Part shown: positions 36,060 through 47,099 of the stretch, one piece after another
Position numbering within the stretch: the stretch's first letter is position 1
Layout of the letters: the number at the start of each line of letters is the position of its first letter
Assembly (NCBI RefSeq): GCF_042477335.2
Contig: NC_091256.1
Location: 43,851,001 to 43,915,000, forward strand
Direction: 5' to 3'
From: Ovis canadensis
Taxonomy: Eukaryota; Chordata; Mammalia; Artiodactyla; Bovidae
Length of the DNA stretch: 64,000 bases
The notes under the pieces: model-generated
What the model saw: only the letters and a program-made list of their open reading frames with translations
Told to the model about the DNA's origin: nothing
Database searches by the model: none
Position numbers and translations under genes: made by a program

Positions 36060-36215
36060 GGCTTCCCAGGTGGCTCAGTGGTAAAGAATCTGCCTGCCAA
36101 GGACGGAGATGCAATTGAGAGATTCAGGTTCCATCCCTGAGTCAGGAAGCTCCTCTGGAGAAGAAAATGACAACCCAGTATTTTTCCCTGGAAAATTTTA
36201 TGGACAGAAGAGCCT
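36060..36215 (+). mobile_element. Bov-tA SINE, diverged; last SINE before the promoter
   Basis: Head GGCTTCCCAGGTGGCTCAG is clear; the 3' part is worn and short. No further ruminant SINE is seen until 43.35 kb. Confidence 0.88.
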
Positions 36216-37079
36216 AAAGGATAGAGTGTATATTTATTATCAGTTCACCATGTGCTGGGAAATATGGGAAAAGGAGAAAGGAAGCAATTGGGGACTTTTA
36301 CTTTTGGGTGGACTGTACATCTTAAAAAAGCATATTTTATTCTGAAACTGTCAAGTGTAGTGTTTCCTTTGCAAATGGAGAAAATTGATTTTAAAAGCCC
36401 TTTCTTTTCTTATTAGGTTAGGTTCCATACTCCTTCCTGTCCACAATCCCAATAGATGTGCCTTTCACAACAGATGTCGACACAGATGTATAAATACAAC
36501 TCCCTATGTAAATACCAGGGGTATAGTGTAAAAGAATGATTACCAACCCAGTGTTGTCAGGAAATGGAAAAAGCACAGTAGGAAGTGCCCTTCAGAAGCA
36601 GTAAGTCTTCTACAGAAAGAGCCCAAAAGCACTACCAAGAACCTTGCATTGGAAGAAATAGCAGGTACATCAACAAGGCTAGAATCACATGGTGAAATGA
36701 TATGATTTTTTCAAAGTGTTCCAGAAGCAACAATACGTGGTGTCAGAAAAAGTAAACTTTCATAACTTTCTGGAGTATGATGTATGGGTAAAAAAAAAAA
36801 AGGCCATTTTGCGAAAAAACAAACAAAAAAACCCAAAACAAAACCATCTCCTTTATAAACATTCTCAGGAGCCATGAACTTCAAAAGAAAGCAATGCTGT
36901 CTTCGTAGTGAATGCAATACATCATGGCCTCCTCAAAGTCAATGAAAACTGTATACTATCTCTAAAAAATGTGAAATTTTAAGGTTGAATTACGATGCTA
37001 CTGTAAGGTGTACACTATTATGTGGCGGTTACTGCTTACAGGAAGCGCTGGGATGGCTCTTCCGAGAGAGGTTCTAGGA
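36216..37079. other. Upstream flank of the CpG island
   Basis: AT-rich single-copy-like DNA, with an A run at 36790-36801. No gene or repeat recognised; distal promoter elements may lie here. Confidence 0.45.
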
Positions 37080-37408
37080 CTGGACAGTAAGGTCTCCCCT
37101 CTGTACTGACCCCAGAGGTGCAGAGGGGTGGGGTCGCTTCTCGCCCCGCTGCTAGTTTTCGGGGGCGCGCCCCTACAGGGAACGGCCCATCTCGGGGGCC
37201 TCAGGTCCCGGCCCTCTAGCTCCCGGCCCGACCTCCCCCGAGCTGCGGCGGGCGGGAGGAGAAGCCCCGGGCTCGGCTGCTCGCGGAGGGCAGAAGAGCC
37301 TCCACTCCCGGGCCTCGGGTGCCTGCCGCACGCCACGAGGGCGCGGGGGAAACCCACAACTTCCCGCCCAGGAACGACGCCCCGCTACTGGCTCCGGCTG
37401 GGGGGTGT

Positions 37409-37418
37409 TCTCGCGAGA
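37409..37418. promoter_or_regulatory. TCTCGCGAGA palindrome
   Basis: A perfect 10-bp palindrome TCTCGCGAGA lies in the upstream half of the CpG island. This motif is known from a subset of CpG-island promoters and is bound by BANP when unmethylated (ZBTB33/Kaiso has also been linked to it). Presence is direct; use here is inferred. Confidence 0.6.
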
Positions 37419-37556
37419 GGAGAGGGGGCGCTGGCCGCCGCGGGCTCGGGGGCTCGGGGAAGCCCGCGGACGGGGGCCCGCGGGGAGGGGGCAGAGGCGG
37501 CGGGCCGGCTGGGGACGCGGGGAAGCCGCTCCCGCCAGTCGCCGTGCGCCAGCCCC

Positions 37557-37564
37557 TGACGTCA
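37557..37564. promoter_or_regulatory. Perfect CRE palindrome TGACGTCA
   Basis: The full 8-bp cyclic-AMP response element occurs in the island, upstream of the inferred first exon. CREB/ATF family proteins bind this sequence, and CpG methylation of its centre blocks binding. Its position suits a proximal promoter element. Confidence 0.65.
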
Positions 37565-37637
37565 GGAGTTTTCCTCAAAGTCAACAACAAGCCCGCGGCG
37601 GCGGCGAGAGCTGATCGCGGCCGCCCCAGCGGGAGGA

Positions 37638-37647
37638 GGGGGCGGGG
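37638..37647 (+). promoter_or_regulatory. GC box (Sp1/KLF type)
   Basis: GGGGGCGGGG is a strong match to the Sp1/KLF GC box. It lies about 75 bp downstream of the CRE in a region expected to hold the core promoter. Such sites are frequent by chance in this composition, so the functional claim is moderate. Confidence 0.5.
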
Positions 37648-37884
37648 AGGCGGCGGCGGCCCCCCCACCCCCCAGCGGGGCGCGGCCCTAGAGGAGGCCG
37701 CAGACCCCCGACCCGCGCCTGGCCGCCAGGGCCTCTCAGAGCCTCCCCCCGCCGCCGCCTCGCCTCGCCGGCGCGACCCGGCCCCCGCCCGAGCGGAGTT
37801 TTCTGGTGATGAATTGAATTTGTAGCCGAGATCCGATTCCCACGTAGAGTCTCCGCCCCCTCCCCCCCGCCGCCTCCCTCCTCC

Positions 37885-37912
37885 CGCCGCCGCCGCCGCC
37901 GCCGCCGCCGCC
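37885..37912 (+). repeat. (CCG)n trinucleotide run in exon 1
   Basis: About nine uninterrupted CGC/CCG triplets lie in the inferred 5'UTR. Such runs are prone to length variation and form stable RNA structure. The length is in an ordinary range. Confidence 0.85.
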
Positions 37913-38020
37913 TCCCGCTCCAGCTCCGCGGCCCGGCCGGCTCCCTCCCTCCCTCCCCTGCAGCCCGCCGCCTGCCCTCCCGCCGGCCACACCGGGCTCC
38001 AGGGGGGCCAGAGGCTCTGC

Positions 38021-38060
38021 GGGGTGGGGGGAGGACAGGAGGGGAGGAGGAGGGAGGGGG
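38021..38060 (+). promoter_or_regulatory. G-quadruplex candidate in the AKT3 leader
   Basis: Five or more runs of three to six G are separated by short linkers on the + (mRNA-sense) strand, just before the exon 1 donor. The pattern fits the usual G3+N1-7 rule. If transcribed it could fold as an RNA quadruplex in the 5'UTR; this is inference. Confidence 0.45.
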
Positions 38061-38925
38061 ACCCCCGAGTCGCCCCCTCTCCTCCCCCCGCCCCCCGGCT
38101 CCATCCTCCGCCGCCGCCCGAGCAGCTGCGGGGCCGCCGCCGCCGCCTTTGCAGGTAACAGCCACCGCCCCCCCACCCCCACCCCACTCTCGCCCTCTCC
38201 CCGCCGCGCCTGCACTCCCTCCGGGGCCCCCTCCGGGCGGGGATGGCGGTGGGTGAATGAGGTGGGGGCGTCCGGCTTGTCACCGCGCCGGGGGCGTGGG
38301 CGTGGGGCTGGATCGCCGGGGGCTGGGGTGAGGGATGCGGGTGCGGAGGCCGGGGATGCCCGGCGCGGGCGGACCGCACCCCTCACTTTGAGGGGGAAGC
38401 CGGGGCGGCGTTGCGCGGGGGCCGGGGAGGGTGTTCCCGGCCTATCGGTGCGGTCCGGGTCTGGGCCGCCCTGGCCCGGCGCCTCCGGTCTCGCTCGCTC
38501 TGCGCCACTCTCGCTCCCGCCCCTCACCCTCCCCGCCGGCCGGCGGCGTGGGGAGGGGGCCCGGCTCGGCCTGGGGTGGCGGCGGGGTTATGTAACGCGG
38601 GGAGCGCCGGTGTCAGGGCGTTTGGGTGGGGGGAGGGGGCTGTCTGCGCGTGGGTGGGGGAAGGCAGGGATGCGACGGCTCCCCGGGGTCTTGTTCGCCA
38701 CCCCATCCCCCCGCCGCCGCTGCCGCCGGCGCACAGGAAGAGACGGCGCTGGTGGGGTGGGGGGTGTGTGGGAGGTGGGGAACGTGCTTGTCTGTGTTTT
38801 TAATAGTAGTGGGTTTTGATCCGCTCGGGAGTTGTGTACTAAGAATAGAAATGTGCGGAAGATGCTGGCTTTGGCGGATCCAGTGATGCTGTCGCTGCTG
38901 GCGGCGGCGGCGGCTCTGGCTGCAA

Positions 38926-38933
38926 GTAAACAA
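38926..38933 (+). promoter_or_regulatory. FOXO/forkhead-type element GTAAACAA
   Basis: GTAAACAA matches the forkhead (DAF-16/FOXO binding element) core exactly. It lies at the 3' shoulder of the CpG island, about 770 bp into intron 1. AKT kinases phosphorylate FOXO factors, so a FOXO site here would suit a feedback loop. An 8-bp match occurs often by chance; only its placement makes it notable. Confidence 0.35.
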
Positions 38934-41149
38934 ACCAGCCTCTTCCTCGTCCACCTCCTCCTCCTGCGCATCGGTTTGCATCAGCCATGATGCTGGTGGG
39001 GCCGTTTTGAGCCCAGAGTTGAAGCGGAGCCGGTTGCTGTGTGCACCCAGACTCCTAGGCGGGGTCACCCCTTGTTTGGGATTTCCCGGGAATCTGCAGT
39101 TAGGCTCGATTGAATTTCTTTGGGGCCAGGGTTTCGATACCGGTATTTACTGTTTATCTTCTGAAAGTAAAGGAAATGCTTACCCATAAGTCAAGGCTGG
39201 GATACTCATGTTACTTGCATCAAAATAATGTTATGAAAGTGACACCAACACGTTCCACCAGTGTGGTAATTGATCGAAAGCCCAGTAGTTTGTAATTGAT
39301 AACGTTTCCAAATAGAAATTCAACAGTGAAACCTATGTATCTGTAATAATTACTAGTGTTGATAAAACGTTCACTTTTTTAGTTCATCGTGACGCGAAAG
39401 AATGTGAAATAATGACTTTTTTTTGTAGTTAATACGTTGTCAGCTGTCTGACATCAATTTAGATGTATGTTTCATCTTTGGTAAAGTATGGTCTTATAAT
39501 TAATATCTTTTAGTGCACTATAAATCATTAAACAACTGTTGGACTTTGGTTTTGGTGAAAAGTCATTAAATTAGGTTATAGATTGTTGGAAAACAGTTGA
39601 AAAAGCCGAAGGAGAAAGAATCCTATAAAGATGGTCTAGGAAACTCCTGTCTTCAGAACTTGTTATTGTGAAATATGTAAAAATGAATAAGAATATTCCA
39701 GGAGGTAGTTGTCTATAACGTGAAGACAACTTTTATTGGCGTATCTACTTACTAGTATTACTAGTTTTCCAAAGTATACGACAATGCACAATTATTTGTA
39801 AGGTATATGTCGGGACTGTAGGTGTTTTTTTTCTTCCGCCCATGCATAATCTAGACTTCGAAAGTTTACCAGTGAGACTGTATTTGACGGTCTGCTTTAT
39901 GTTTTTCTCACTAAAGTTTACCCCACTATCTTTGGTTAGTTTGAGCTTTTAATTTTGTAGTGAGGAAAGTGTATATATCACATGATTGAGACAACATTGG
40001 AAGTTAGAGACCAATAAAGAGTTTTGGCTTTGTGTTTGTATTGTGTATTTGCAGTATGTAGTATGTTTTCTTAGAGTGTTTTAAAAATAATATCGTGTCT
40101 AAAGTCATTCTGGAAAAAAATTTACGAAACTATTACTTGTATTCATCTTGTCCCATACTCCTAGCCTTTCTGTAATGATTACTTTAGTGAATTGTTTTCC
40201 AACCTAAAATTAATTTTTACTTTGACTCTTGAAGTTGTGTGTTTAAAAATATTACTTTGGGTGTTTTTGTTTATGTGATTCTAATGGCTGTAAAGTATTT
40301 TAAATAAGATTTTCATTCATTCATTGAACAAGTACTGGAGTGTTGACTGTGTAGTAGGGACTGATTTGATCGAAAACTTTTACTACTTACATTTCATCCA
40401 GAAGATCACTACTATTAGTGAATTTGTTTTCAGAATCACTGCAAATCTAAACATGTTTTGGTTAAACATATGGAGCAAATGTACTTAGTATAGAGTCTTG
40501 TGAAAAGTAAGGATTTAAGGTTTTTTAAATTCTAGCTCTCTAAACATGAGACCTTCTTACAAAAAAACTCAATGGAAAATTTCAACTATTTAGGTTTCTT
40601 TAGAAAGAGGAACTGGTTTTACAAATTGATTTTGTGGAAGTTTAGAATTTACTTAAACTTTGCATAGTTTATGAAAAGATGGTTAGACTTTGTTGTTACA
40701 GCTTTCAGTACTAGACTTCACCCTTGTGAAGATAAGGCAGTTATTGTTAATGATGTGTTAATTGGATTTTTTAGCATGATTTGATAGGATCTAGTCTTTA
40801 TACTGTGATTAAGTTTCAAGCACTAAAAAATACTTAATTTAGAACCATTAGCTTTGAATAACGTAAAATGCAGGGCATTTAATTTAGACCAAATCTGTCC
40901 TGTAGTTTGACTTGATTTTTATTTTTAATATAAAATATAATTAATGCACATGATTAATTTTTGTAGATTTGTATTTATTTAAATTACTTAAAATTTCTGT
41001 TTTCCCGTCTGGGTTTTAGAGTGTGCATCAGTGTTCTAAGTCTCGGTTTCATGCAGCATGTACTTTTCTGTAGTTTCCTGAATCATTTTATGATAACTTA
41101 AATATTTCATCATGGTCTTTTATGTGTGATAAGAGCTGGATTCAATTGA

Positions 41150-41235
41150 GAGTTAATAGGAGCCAGTGCCTCATGAGTGCTTACATGTTCCAGGCACTGT
41201 TTTATGTGCTTAACATGTATAAATGCATTTAATCA
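41150..41235 (+). repeat. MIR SINE fragment
   Basis: TGAGTGCTTACATGTTCCAGG, CACTGTTTTATGTGCTTAAC; 5' part of MIR in intron 1. Confidence 0.6.
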
Positions 41236-42104
41236 TCTAATAGCTGGTTACACTTCTGAAAGAGATTTTCACAGGAGAAAACACTTTTCCTTGCATTGTA
41301 AAATTTTTGTTTCATTTGAACTTTCTTAGTTTTGAAACACTTCTTTTAGTGTTTTCCTAACCTGTTTATACCTATTATTAGAGTTCATAGTGACAATGAT
41401 AAATTTCACTAATGTATTACAATAAAATTTACACAGAAATCAAGATAATATGATTTGATTATCATCTTATATCATGTCATATGTAAAAAAGACATATTGA
41501 CTGATCCACAACATTTTTTTTCATTTTTTTCAAATGCCAAATTAAATGCCTCAGATGTTTACATGTTTCAGTCTAAGCACTATAGTCTTTGAACATGTAA
41601 ACATTTCCTTTACCAGAAAATCTTCAAATAATAGTCAGTAGGTAAATAAATGTATGCTCCTTGACCTGTAGATTTCTTAGTTCTTTTTCTTTTCAATTCT
41701 CTGGTTATATTTGTTTATCACCAGTTACAGATATTGCACATTTTTATATGGGTATATGTTTCTAATATTCAGAGAGAAAAGTAAAAAAAAAAATACTGGA
41801 AGAAATAACTTAGAGATTTTCAAATGAGAATTTTTCTATATATTAATTGAAAAAGTCTCTGACTATATTTGGGAGTCTAGGGGATGAGAGAGGGAGAAAG
41901 ATATTTTTGCCAGTATTGGCATTTAGTCCAAATTTTGTCTGAGTGAAATTGATGTTTGAATGTTTTATTAACCTTTTGAGGACTGGAACTGTGTATAATC
42001 AGGATACTGTCACCTGAGATGGCATCTATAAGTGAAATAGGTACTCAGTAGCTTTGAACCTGAAGAACTATAAATAAGAGCTGTTTACATCTAGTGCTAC
42101 ACTT

Positions 42105-42240
42105 TTGTTTTTATGGCTAAGGAAACTGAGGCACAGAGAATTAAAGGACCTTATACTCTGAGCAGGGCAGAGTTGGGAACAGGGACCCAAGTTTGCTACC
42201 CTGCCCTGTGCTCTTTCTAATGCACCGCTGAGATGAACTT
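42105..42240 (+). repeat. MIR SINE fragment
   Basis: AAGGAAACTGAGGCACAGAG is a strong MIR phrase; the remainder is worn. Confidence 0.65.
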
Positions 42241-43353
42241 TGTTACAGGATTCCATACCTACTGGTTAATTCTCAGTTTAATCAGGAGTAAAATCTGTCA
42301 GGCTGATTAATGGCATTTTTGTGTGTGTGTTTGGGTGGGTGCTTTTTGTTTTATAATCAGGAAGGTTCCCAAGTCAGAATTTAGAAGGATTTTACATGTA
42401 TATTAAAAAAATATGGCCAACCATGCAACTGCGATTCTTTTAGTAACAACCTTCATCCTGTCCATTGGTCATTATATAAGTGCTTTCATATAGAGACAAG
42501 CCACATTTTATATTAAAAATGTAGGGGTGACTTTGTCAGTAGCTTGTTCAGTGGTTTAGGAGAACCAAAGGAATTCAATAAGCATTTTCTTAGTTGTTTA
42601 AAATTAAAATATTGACTGTTTACCCAGTACAGGTTGCTGTTTTTAATTTGATTAATAATGGATATGTTGGTTGAAATGACACTCAAATGCCCTGAACAGG
42701 GATGAGGAAGAGGGCAGAAATGGTTTATGGTTTTGTATACATATTTCAAAGTTTATAAAGTTGATTATTAAGAATTGGCAATTTAAAATAACTGATATTT
42801 TGTGTGAAAGTTAGAAATCTTGCCTATGCTTATTCAGATATTTCCCCATAGTGTGAAACAGTGAAGATATCTATATAGAAAGAGTTTAAAGAAAATCCAC
42901 AGAGTATATTATAATCTGAAAAGAAGAAAGGTATCCAAAGTATATAGTTTGTATTGTTCATTTCCCTATATGATATATTTTTAGCAGGATAGCAACTCAT
43001 AAAAGGACAGACTGGTTTAGAGTTTTTTGAAAAGGACATCAGGTTACCTTGAATTTCCTTTCTACTCCAGTATTTTTCCTTTCCCTCTAATCCTTATGAA
43101 TATTTCATGTAGTCTTATGTATTTATTACAGCATATATTAGTTTCACCTATTTCTTAGAATCAGTAAATACTATAGAAATATATTGTGGTTACCCTTGAC
43201 CATCATTTGTTTTTCAAAGTAGAAACTTTCTATTGTGTTTGGACATCAATTCTTAATTAGTTTAATTTGGCTAGCATATCTAAAGTATATTAAAATGTGG
43301 GTACAGAGCAAGTATATTCTGGATAGTATTAATTATATCCAAATGTATAGTAG

Positions 43354-43564
43354 CTTTAGGGCTTCTCTGATGGCTCAGTGAGTGAAGAATCCACCTGCGA
43401 TGCAGGAGACACAGGAGATGCGGGTTCGATCCCTGGATCAGGAAGATCCTCTGCAGAAGGGAATGGGAACCCACTCCAGCATTCTTGCCTGGAGAATCCC
43501 ATGCGGGCTACGGTCCATGGGGTCACAGAGAGTCGACATGACTGAGCATGCCCAAGCACAATGA
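43354..43564 (+). mobile_element. Bov-tA SINE with 8-bp target duplication, intron 1
   Basis: Flanked by TATAGTAG at 43346-43353 and 43565-43572. First ruminant SINE downstream of the promoter; a deletion removes about 15 bases near 43503. Confidence 0.93.
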
Positions 43565-43572
43565 TATAGTAG

Positions 43573-44187
43573 TTTGTAGAAGGTTGTGTTACAACCTATT
43601 AACCTGTGAATTTTATTCTTTATAAAGAAGAATTGCTAGGGGTGCTTTTTAACTTTATGTTAACCTACTCTTAGTCTTCTGTTATAATCTGTGATGCAGT
43701 AGTTATATTTAATTTTTAATTTATTTGAAAACATCATGCTTTATTGGACTTCTGAAATAGTTATAGAAAAAATGTTCAGAACTATTCACAAACATTGCAC
43801 ATATTTTTGAGAGTTCATATTTTGTTACTTTATAGAAAGTATACCAAACTGATAGAAGACTTGAATTGCTTCTTGTTACTTGTCATTAATTTGTTATGGT
43901 AACTGTGAAGAAATAATGTTATCATTATTGGTTGGTTATGGTCTTAAGTTCAAAATTGTAGATGTGGTAACTACTGCACATATTCGTTTTTAGAGTTAAT
44001 TGAGAAAATGTATGTGAAAGCACTTTGATAACAAATTATTATAGGTTTGGAAAACATTTTTAAAATATTCTGTTAATATTCTGTTTAGCTTGGCCCTTGT
44101 ATACTCAGCTTCGTTCTTGTCACAGAGTAGATAATCAATACATATTTATTGGCTGAATAAACATAGGGGTGTGTGTTTATTATGTGT
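43573..44187. other. Intron 1 DNA, nothing recognised
   Basis: AT-rich; an L2/MIR-like trace near 44095-44165. Confidence 0.4.
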
Positions 44188-44214
44188 TATACACACACAC
44201 ACACACACACACAT
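44188..44214 (+). repeat. (AC)n microsatellite
   Basis: About 12 AC units, directly next to a BovB fragment. Confidence 0.9.
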
Positions 44215-44215
44215 A

Positions 44216-44322
44216 AAATTTCTTGAGTCTTTCCCAGCATTAGGGTCTTTTCCAGTGAGTCAGTTCTTTGCATCAGGTGGCCAAAATACTGGAGTTTCAC
44301 CGTCAGCATCAATCCTTCCAAT
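44216..44322 (-). mobile_element. BovB fragment
   Basis: + strand reads GAGTCAGTTCTTTGCATCAG and ACTGGAGTTTCACCGTCAGC, reverse of the BovB 3' region. Confidence 0.9.
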
Positions 44323-44499
44323 GATTATTAATGAAGAGGGAAGAAATTTATTATAACTTTAATCATTTTTATGTAGGTTCTTCTATAATGTTTAAGTTCA
44401 GGTTTGTTTTTATGGTGGCTTCATACCATTCTGTTTGTCAGCTTAGAATTTTAGCTTGCTTCATGTTAATTTGTTATCTAAAGCTGCATCTTTTTTCTT

Positions 44500-44580
44500 T
44501 CACTCATCCATCCATTCATTCATTTATTCCATATTTGTTAAGCATCTCTTATGTGCCAGGAAGCATCAAATTGCTTTACT
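44500..44580 (+). repeat. L2 LINE fragment
   Basis: CATTCATTCATTTATTCC then GTTAAGCATCTCTTATGTGCC, the L2 3' region. Confidence 0.6.
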
Positions 44581-45966
44581 AAATAATAATGCTATTGAAT
44601 GAGATAAAAGATGTGAAAATGTTTTGTAAATTGTAGAATGAATTTAAAATATCATTATCAAAATCTCAGATAATTTTTTATGAAAATGCTTTTAGTATAA
44701 CTATATGTGTAACTTCTGAATTGAATCTACCAAGAATTTTGAATGAAATTTTTCATAAGAATGGGAAAAATTAGATATGCAGTATGTTTAAAAGAAAAAT
44801 AAGCCAAATTTTGTTGCAATAGCTCATTGGATAGAACAGATTGCTAGAGAGGTAGTTACTGTAAGAGGAGGTGAAGTTCACTCTACCTTAGGAAACAGAT
44901 TACAAACCTAAAGTACAGCCCAGCATTTAGCAGATTAGTATTTTTAATAACATGTAAGACTTGAGTGGGAGAGCATTTTGGACTTGGTGCAAGAGTGTTG
45001 CCAGTGCAGGGAAAGTAAATCAAAGAATATGGTGAAGTGCATGAGAGTCAGTAGCACTGGTTCTGTATTAAAGACAGGGTTTGTTTATATCTTATTGATC
45101 ATAATTCTAGAGTAATATACCTTTAAAGAGTTTTAAATTGTTTTTGAAGTATGTGTCATTATAGCCAGGAGAGACCCAAGAGCTGTGTTAAAGCTGAAAA
45201 TTATGATTTTGGGTAGAAGCTGGTGGTAATATTTTAAGATGTAGTATGGATGAAGCCATGTGTGTATTGCCTGGGTTGACTGGCCCTGTTGAAGATGATA
45301 AATTTTGTCCTATTAATTTAATGTACATTTAAAAAGTTTAAATATATAGGCAGTGGTAAACATCTTTATTTAGAAAACTCGTTTTGGGAAGCAATTTCTG
45401 TATAAAACTAAATTCATTAATTTGGGCTTGATCTGAGTATTTCAGTCTATTTTTTTGTCCTGATGAGGTTGTGCTAGTGGAAAGTGTGTGCCTGTTTCTG
45501 TCGTCTTGATTCTCATAAAGTAGCTGTGTGATGTTAGGCAAGATGCTTCATTTGTCTTGACTTCTTTTTTCTTAGCTGTGAAATGAAGGTGCCTTCTAGC
45601 TTAGAGTCTAACAATGAAATGTACACCTAAGAAAACAGAATCAATTTTGAATTTACTTTTGTTTTTCTAGTGTTTTATGTAAGGGTATGACAATGCAGAT
45701 TATTCTAATAGGAAAATATTTATGTTTATTGATGTGTCTTATTTGTTTATTGCTAAGTGTTGGTCATAGATCTCTTCTTTTCCAATCCCAAGGATATTAA
45801 GATATGAATTTTCGTTTACCCAGAGTATGTAGTTTAATAGTTAGAAACCAAGGATCATTAATAGATGTGATGCCCCTTGTTATAAGTATGACCAAATAAG
45901 GTCTAAGTGCGGTTCTTCTAAAGACATCATTTTGCATTAGTGTCCCTAATATTTAACTTCCTTATA
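44581..45966. other. Intron 1 DNA; a MIR-like trace at 45.47-45.60 kb
   Basis: About 45470-45600 keeps TAGCTGTGTGATGTTAGGCA and AGCTGTGAAATGAAGGTGCC on +, a minus-strand MIR. Otherwise nothing recognised. Confidence 0.45.
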
Positions 45967-46309
45967 CAGTTGACCCTTGACCAGTGCTGGGGTGGGGGAA
46001 GCGCCCCACCCTGAAGCGCCCCACCCCAACCCCAGTGTCAAAAATCTGCGTACTGCTATCTCTGCCTCAGAAACAAAGGAATTGATAAATGACTCATCCA
46101 GGGGCAGGAAGCTGACAGTTTGGATAAAATAAGGACTCTAGTTGTTTTAATTCCACATATTGTGATCTCTAATTGAACACAAACTTTTCTTCACAGTTGG
46201 GTAACTTGAAGATCTGTAAAATGGAGATGGAAGTAGTATATTTTTTGAAAAAAATGTACATATAAGTGGACCTGCACAGTTCAAACCCATGTTGTTCAAG
46301 GGTTAATCG
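45967..46309. mobile_element. MITE-like TIR DNA transposon with TA flanks, intron 1
   Basis: Left end CAGTTGACCCTTGACCA; right end read inward CGATTAACCCTTGAACAA; TA at both outer borders. The family is the same as the fragments at 5.75 and 20.8 kb. No coding sequence. A GC-rich hairpin lies at its left end. Confidence 0.75.
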
Positions 46310-47097
46310 TAATTATTTATGTTGTATAAGGAGTTAACCCTTTCAGTTATCTAGCTCCATATTAAGTAGCCAGCTGGTCATGTTGAGTTCTTAAGGAAGT
46401 TATGGAAATCAAATTAAAATGATGTTTTGATTCTTTACCAAAAGCTTTTTTTTTTTTTTTTGCCTGTTTTTAATGGTGAAATCTGTCTTGTCTTGAATTA
46501 TGTGGTCATTTCCTATGGCTATTTGTCACACTGTGTTCCCTTGGATTTCAATGAATGTTACTAAAGGAAAAAAAAAAGCCTTGTGTGTTCAAATAAGTTT
46601 AGGATTTGCTGAGATAAATAAGATTATACATGATATATTTTATACCTTTAATATGGTAATAGTGATGTTTCAAGAGAATGACATGGTTTATAGAATTTCC
46701 CAAACTTGTTTGACCAAATAATTTTTTTTTTTCTTCTTTTAACCCTCTTTTTCTTCTTATTTTTCTGGAATTTCCCTTTTATTCTGTCAGACATGTTTTG
46801 GAAAAATACACCAAGATTCTGATATTCCTTTTGACTTTGTGCGGTAGTTAGACGGGAATGATTTTGAGGACAGTCTTGGTCCAGCCTGACATGACAGGAG
46901 TGGTCTTCTGTTCAGCCACACAAACTTTGTCAGGCTCTCTTGAGAGAATGGTAGTCTTAATTCCTGACTGCTAAATGATTAGGCTCTGTACTTAATGTGC
47001 ATTGGAAAAAGAACTATAATTCATTTCAGTACTAGCTAGGAAGTCTAACCTTGAACTTATTCCTATGCACTATTCATCAAAGTCATATTTGAGAAAA
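46310..47097. other. Intron 1 DNA, nothing recognised
   Basis: Has a poly(T) run at 46447-46461 and a pyrimidine-rich stretch near 46720-46770. No exon. Confidence 0.45.
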
Positions 47098-47099
47098 TA

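Larger units (their letters stand above)
37800..38154 (+). other. AKT3: AKT3 exon 1 (non-coding 5'UTR), 5' end uncertain
   Basis: The 3' end is set by a consensus splice donor, CTTTGCAG followed by GTAACA, with the cut after 38154. The sequence before it is rich in CCG triplets and resembles the known AKT3 leader. The 5' limit given is a guess, since a CpG-island promoter has several start sites. The exon has no AUG in frame with the AKT3 start, because splicing joins it to exon 2, where an in-frame TAG (48451-48453) precedes the start codon. It joins GCAG to GCTGAGTC of exon 2. The CCG run and the G-rich block at 38021-38060 would make this leader highly structured. Confidence 0.7.
37080..38830 (+). 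promoter_or_regulatory. AKT3: CpG-island promoter of AKT3
   Basis: A GC-rich, CpG-dense block of about 1.7 kb stands out sharply from AT-rich DNA on both sides. It has no TATA box that I can see, but has GC boxes, a CRE palindrome and a TCTCGCGAGA palindrome, as is usual for a dispersed-start housekeeping-type promoter. It lies immediately 5' of, and includes, the inferred untranslated first exon of AKT3, whose coding start is 10.3 kb downstream on the + strand. The exact start sites cannot be read from the sequence; I expect them between about 37,560 and 38,050. The many long frames here on both strands are by-products of few AT-rich stop codons in GC-rich DNA. Divergent transcription from such an island is common but is not shown by the sequence. 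Confidence 0.9.

Noticed and set aside
37216-38379. 387-residue minus-strand frame in the CpG island
   Set aside because: Low-complexity Gly/Ala/Arg/Pro composition, no known domain, several overlapping long frames on both strands: the pattern of GC-rich DNA with few stop codons.
37736-38819. 263-residue (-) and 188-residue (+) frames overlapping exon 1
   Set aside because: Same composition effect; they overlap each other and the AKT3 leader and have no recognisable protein features.
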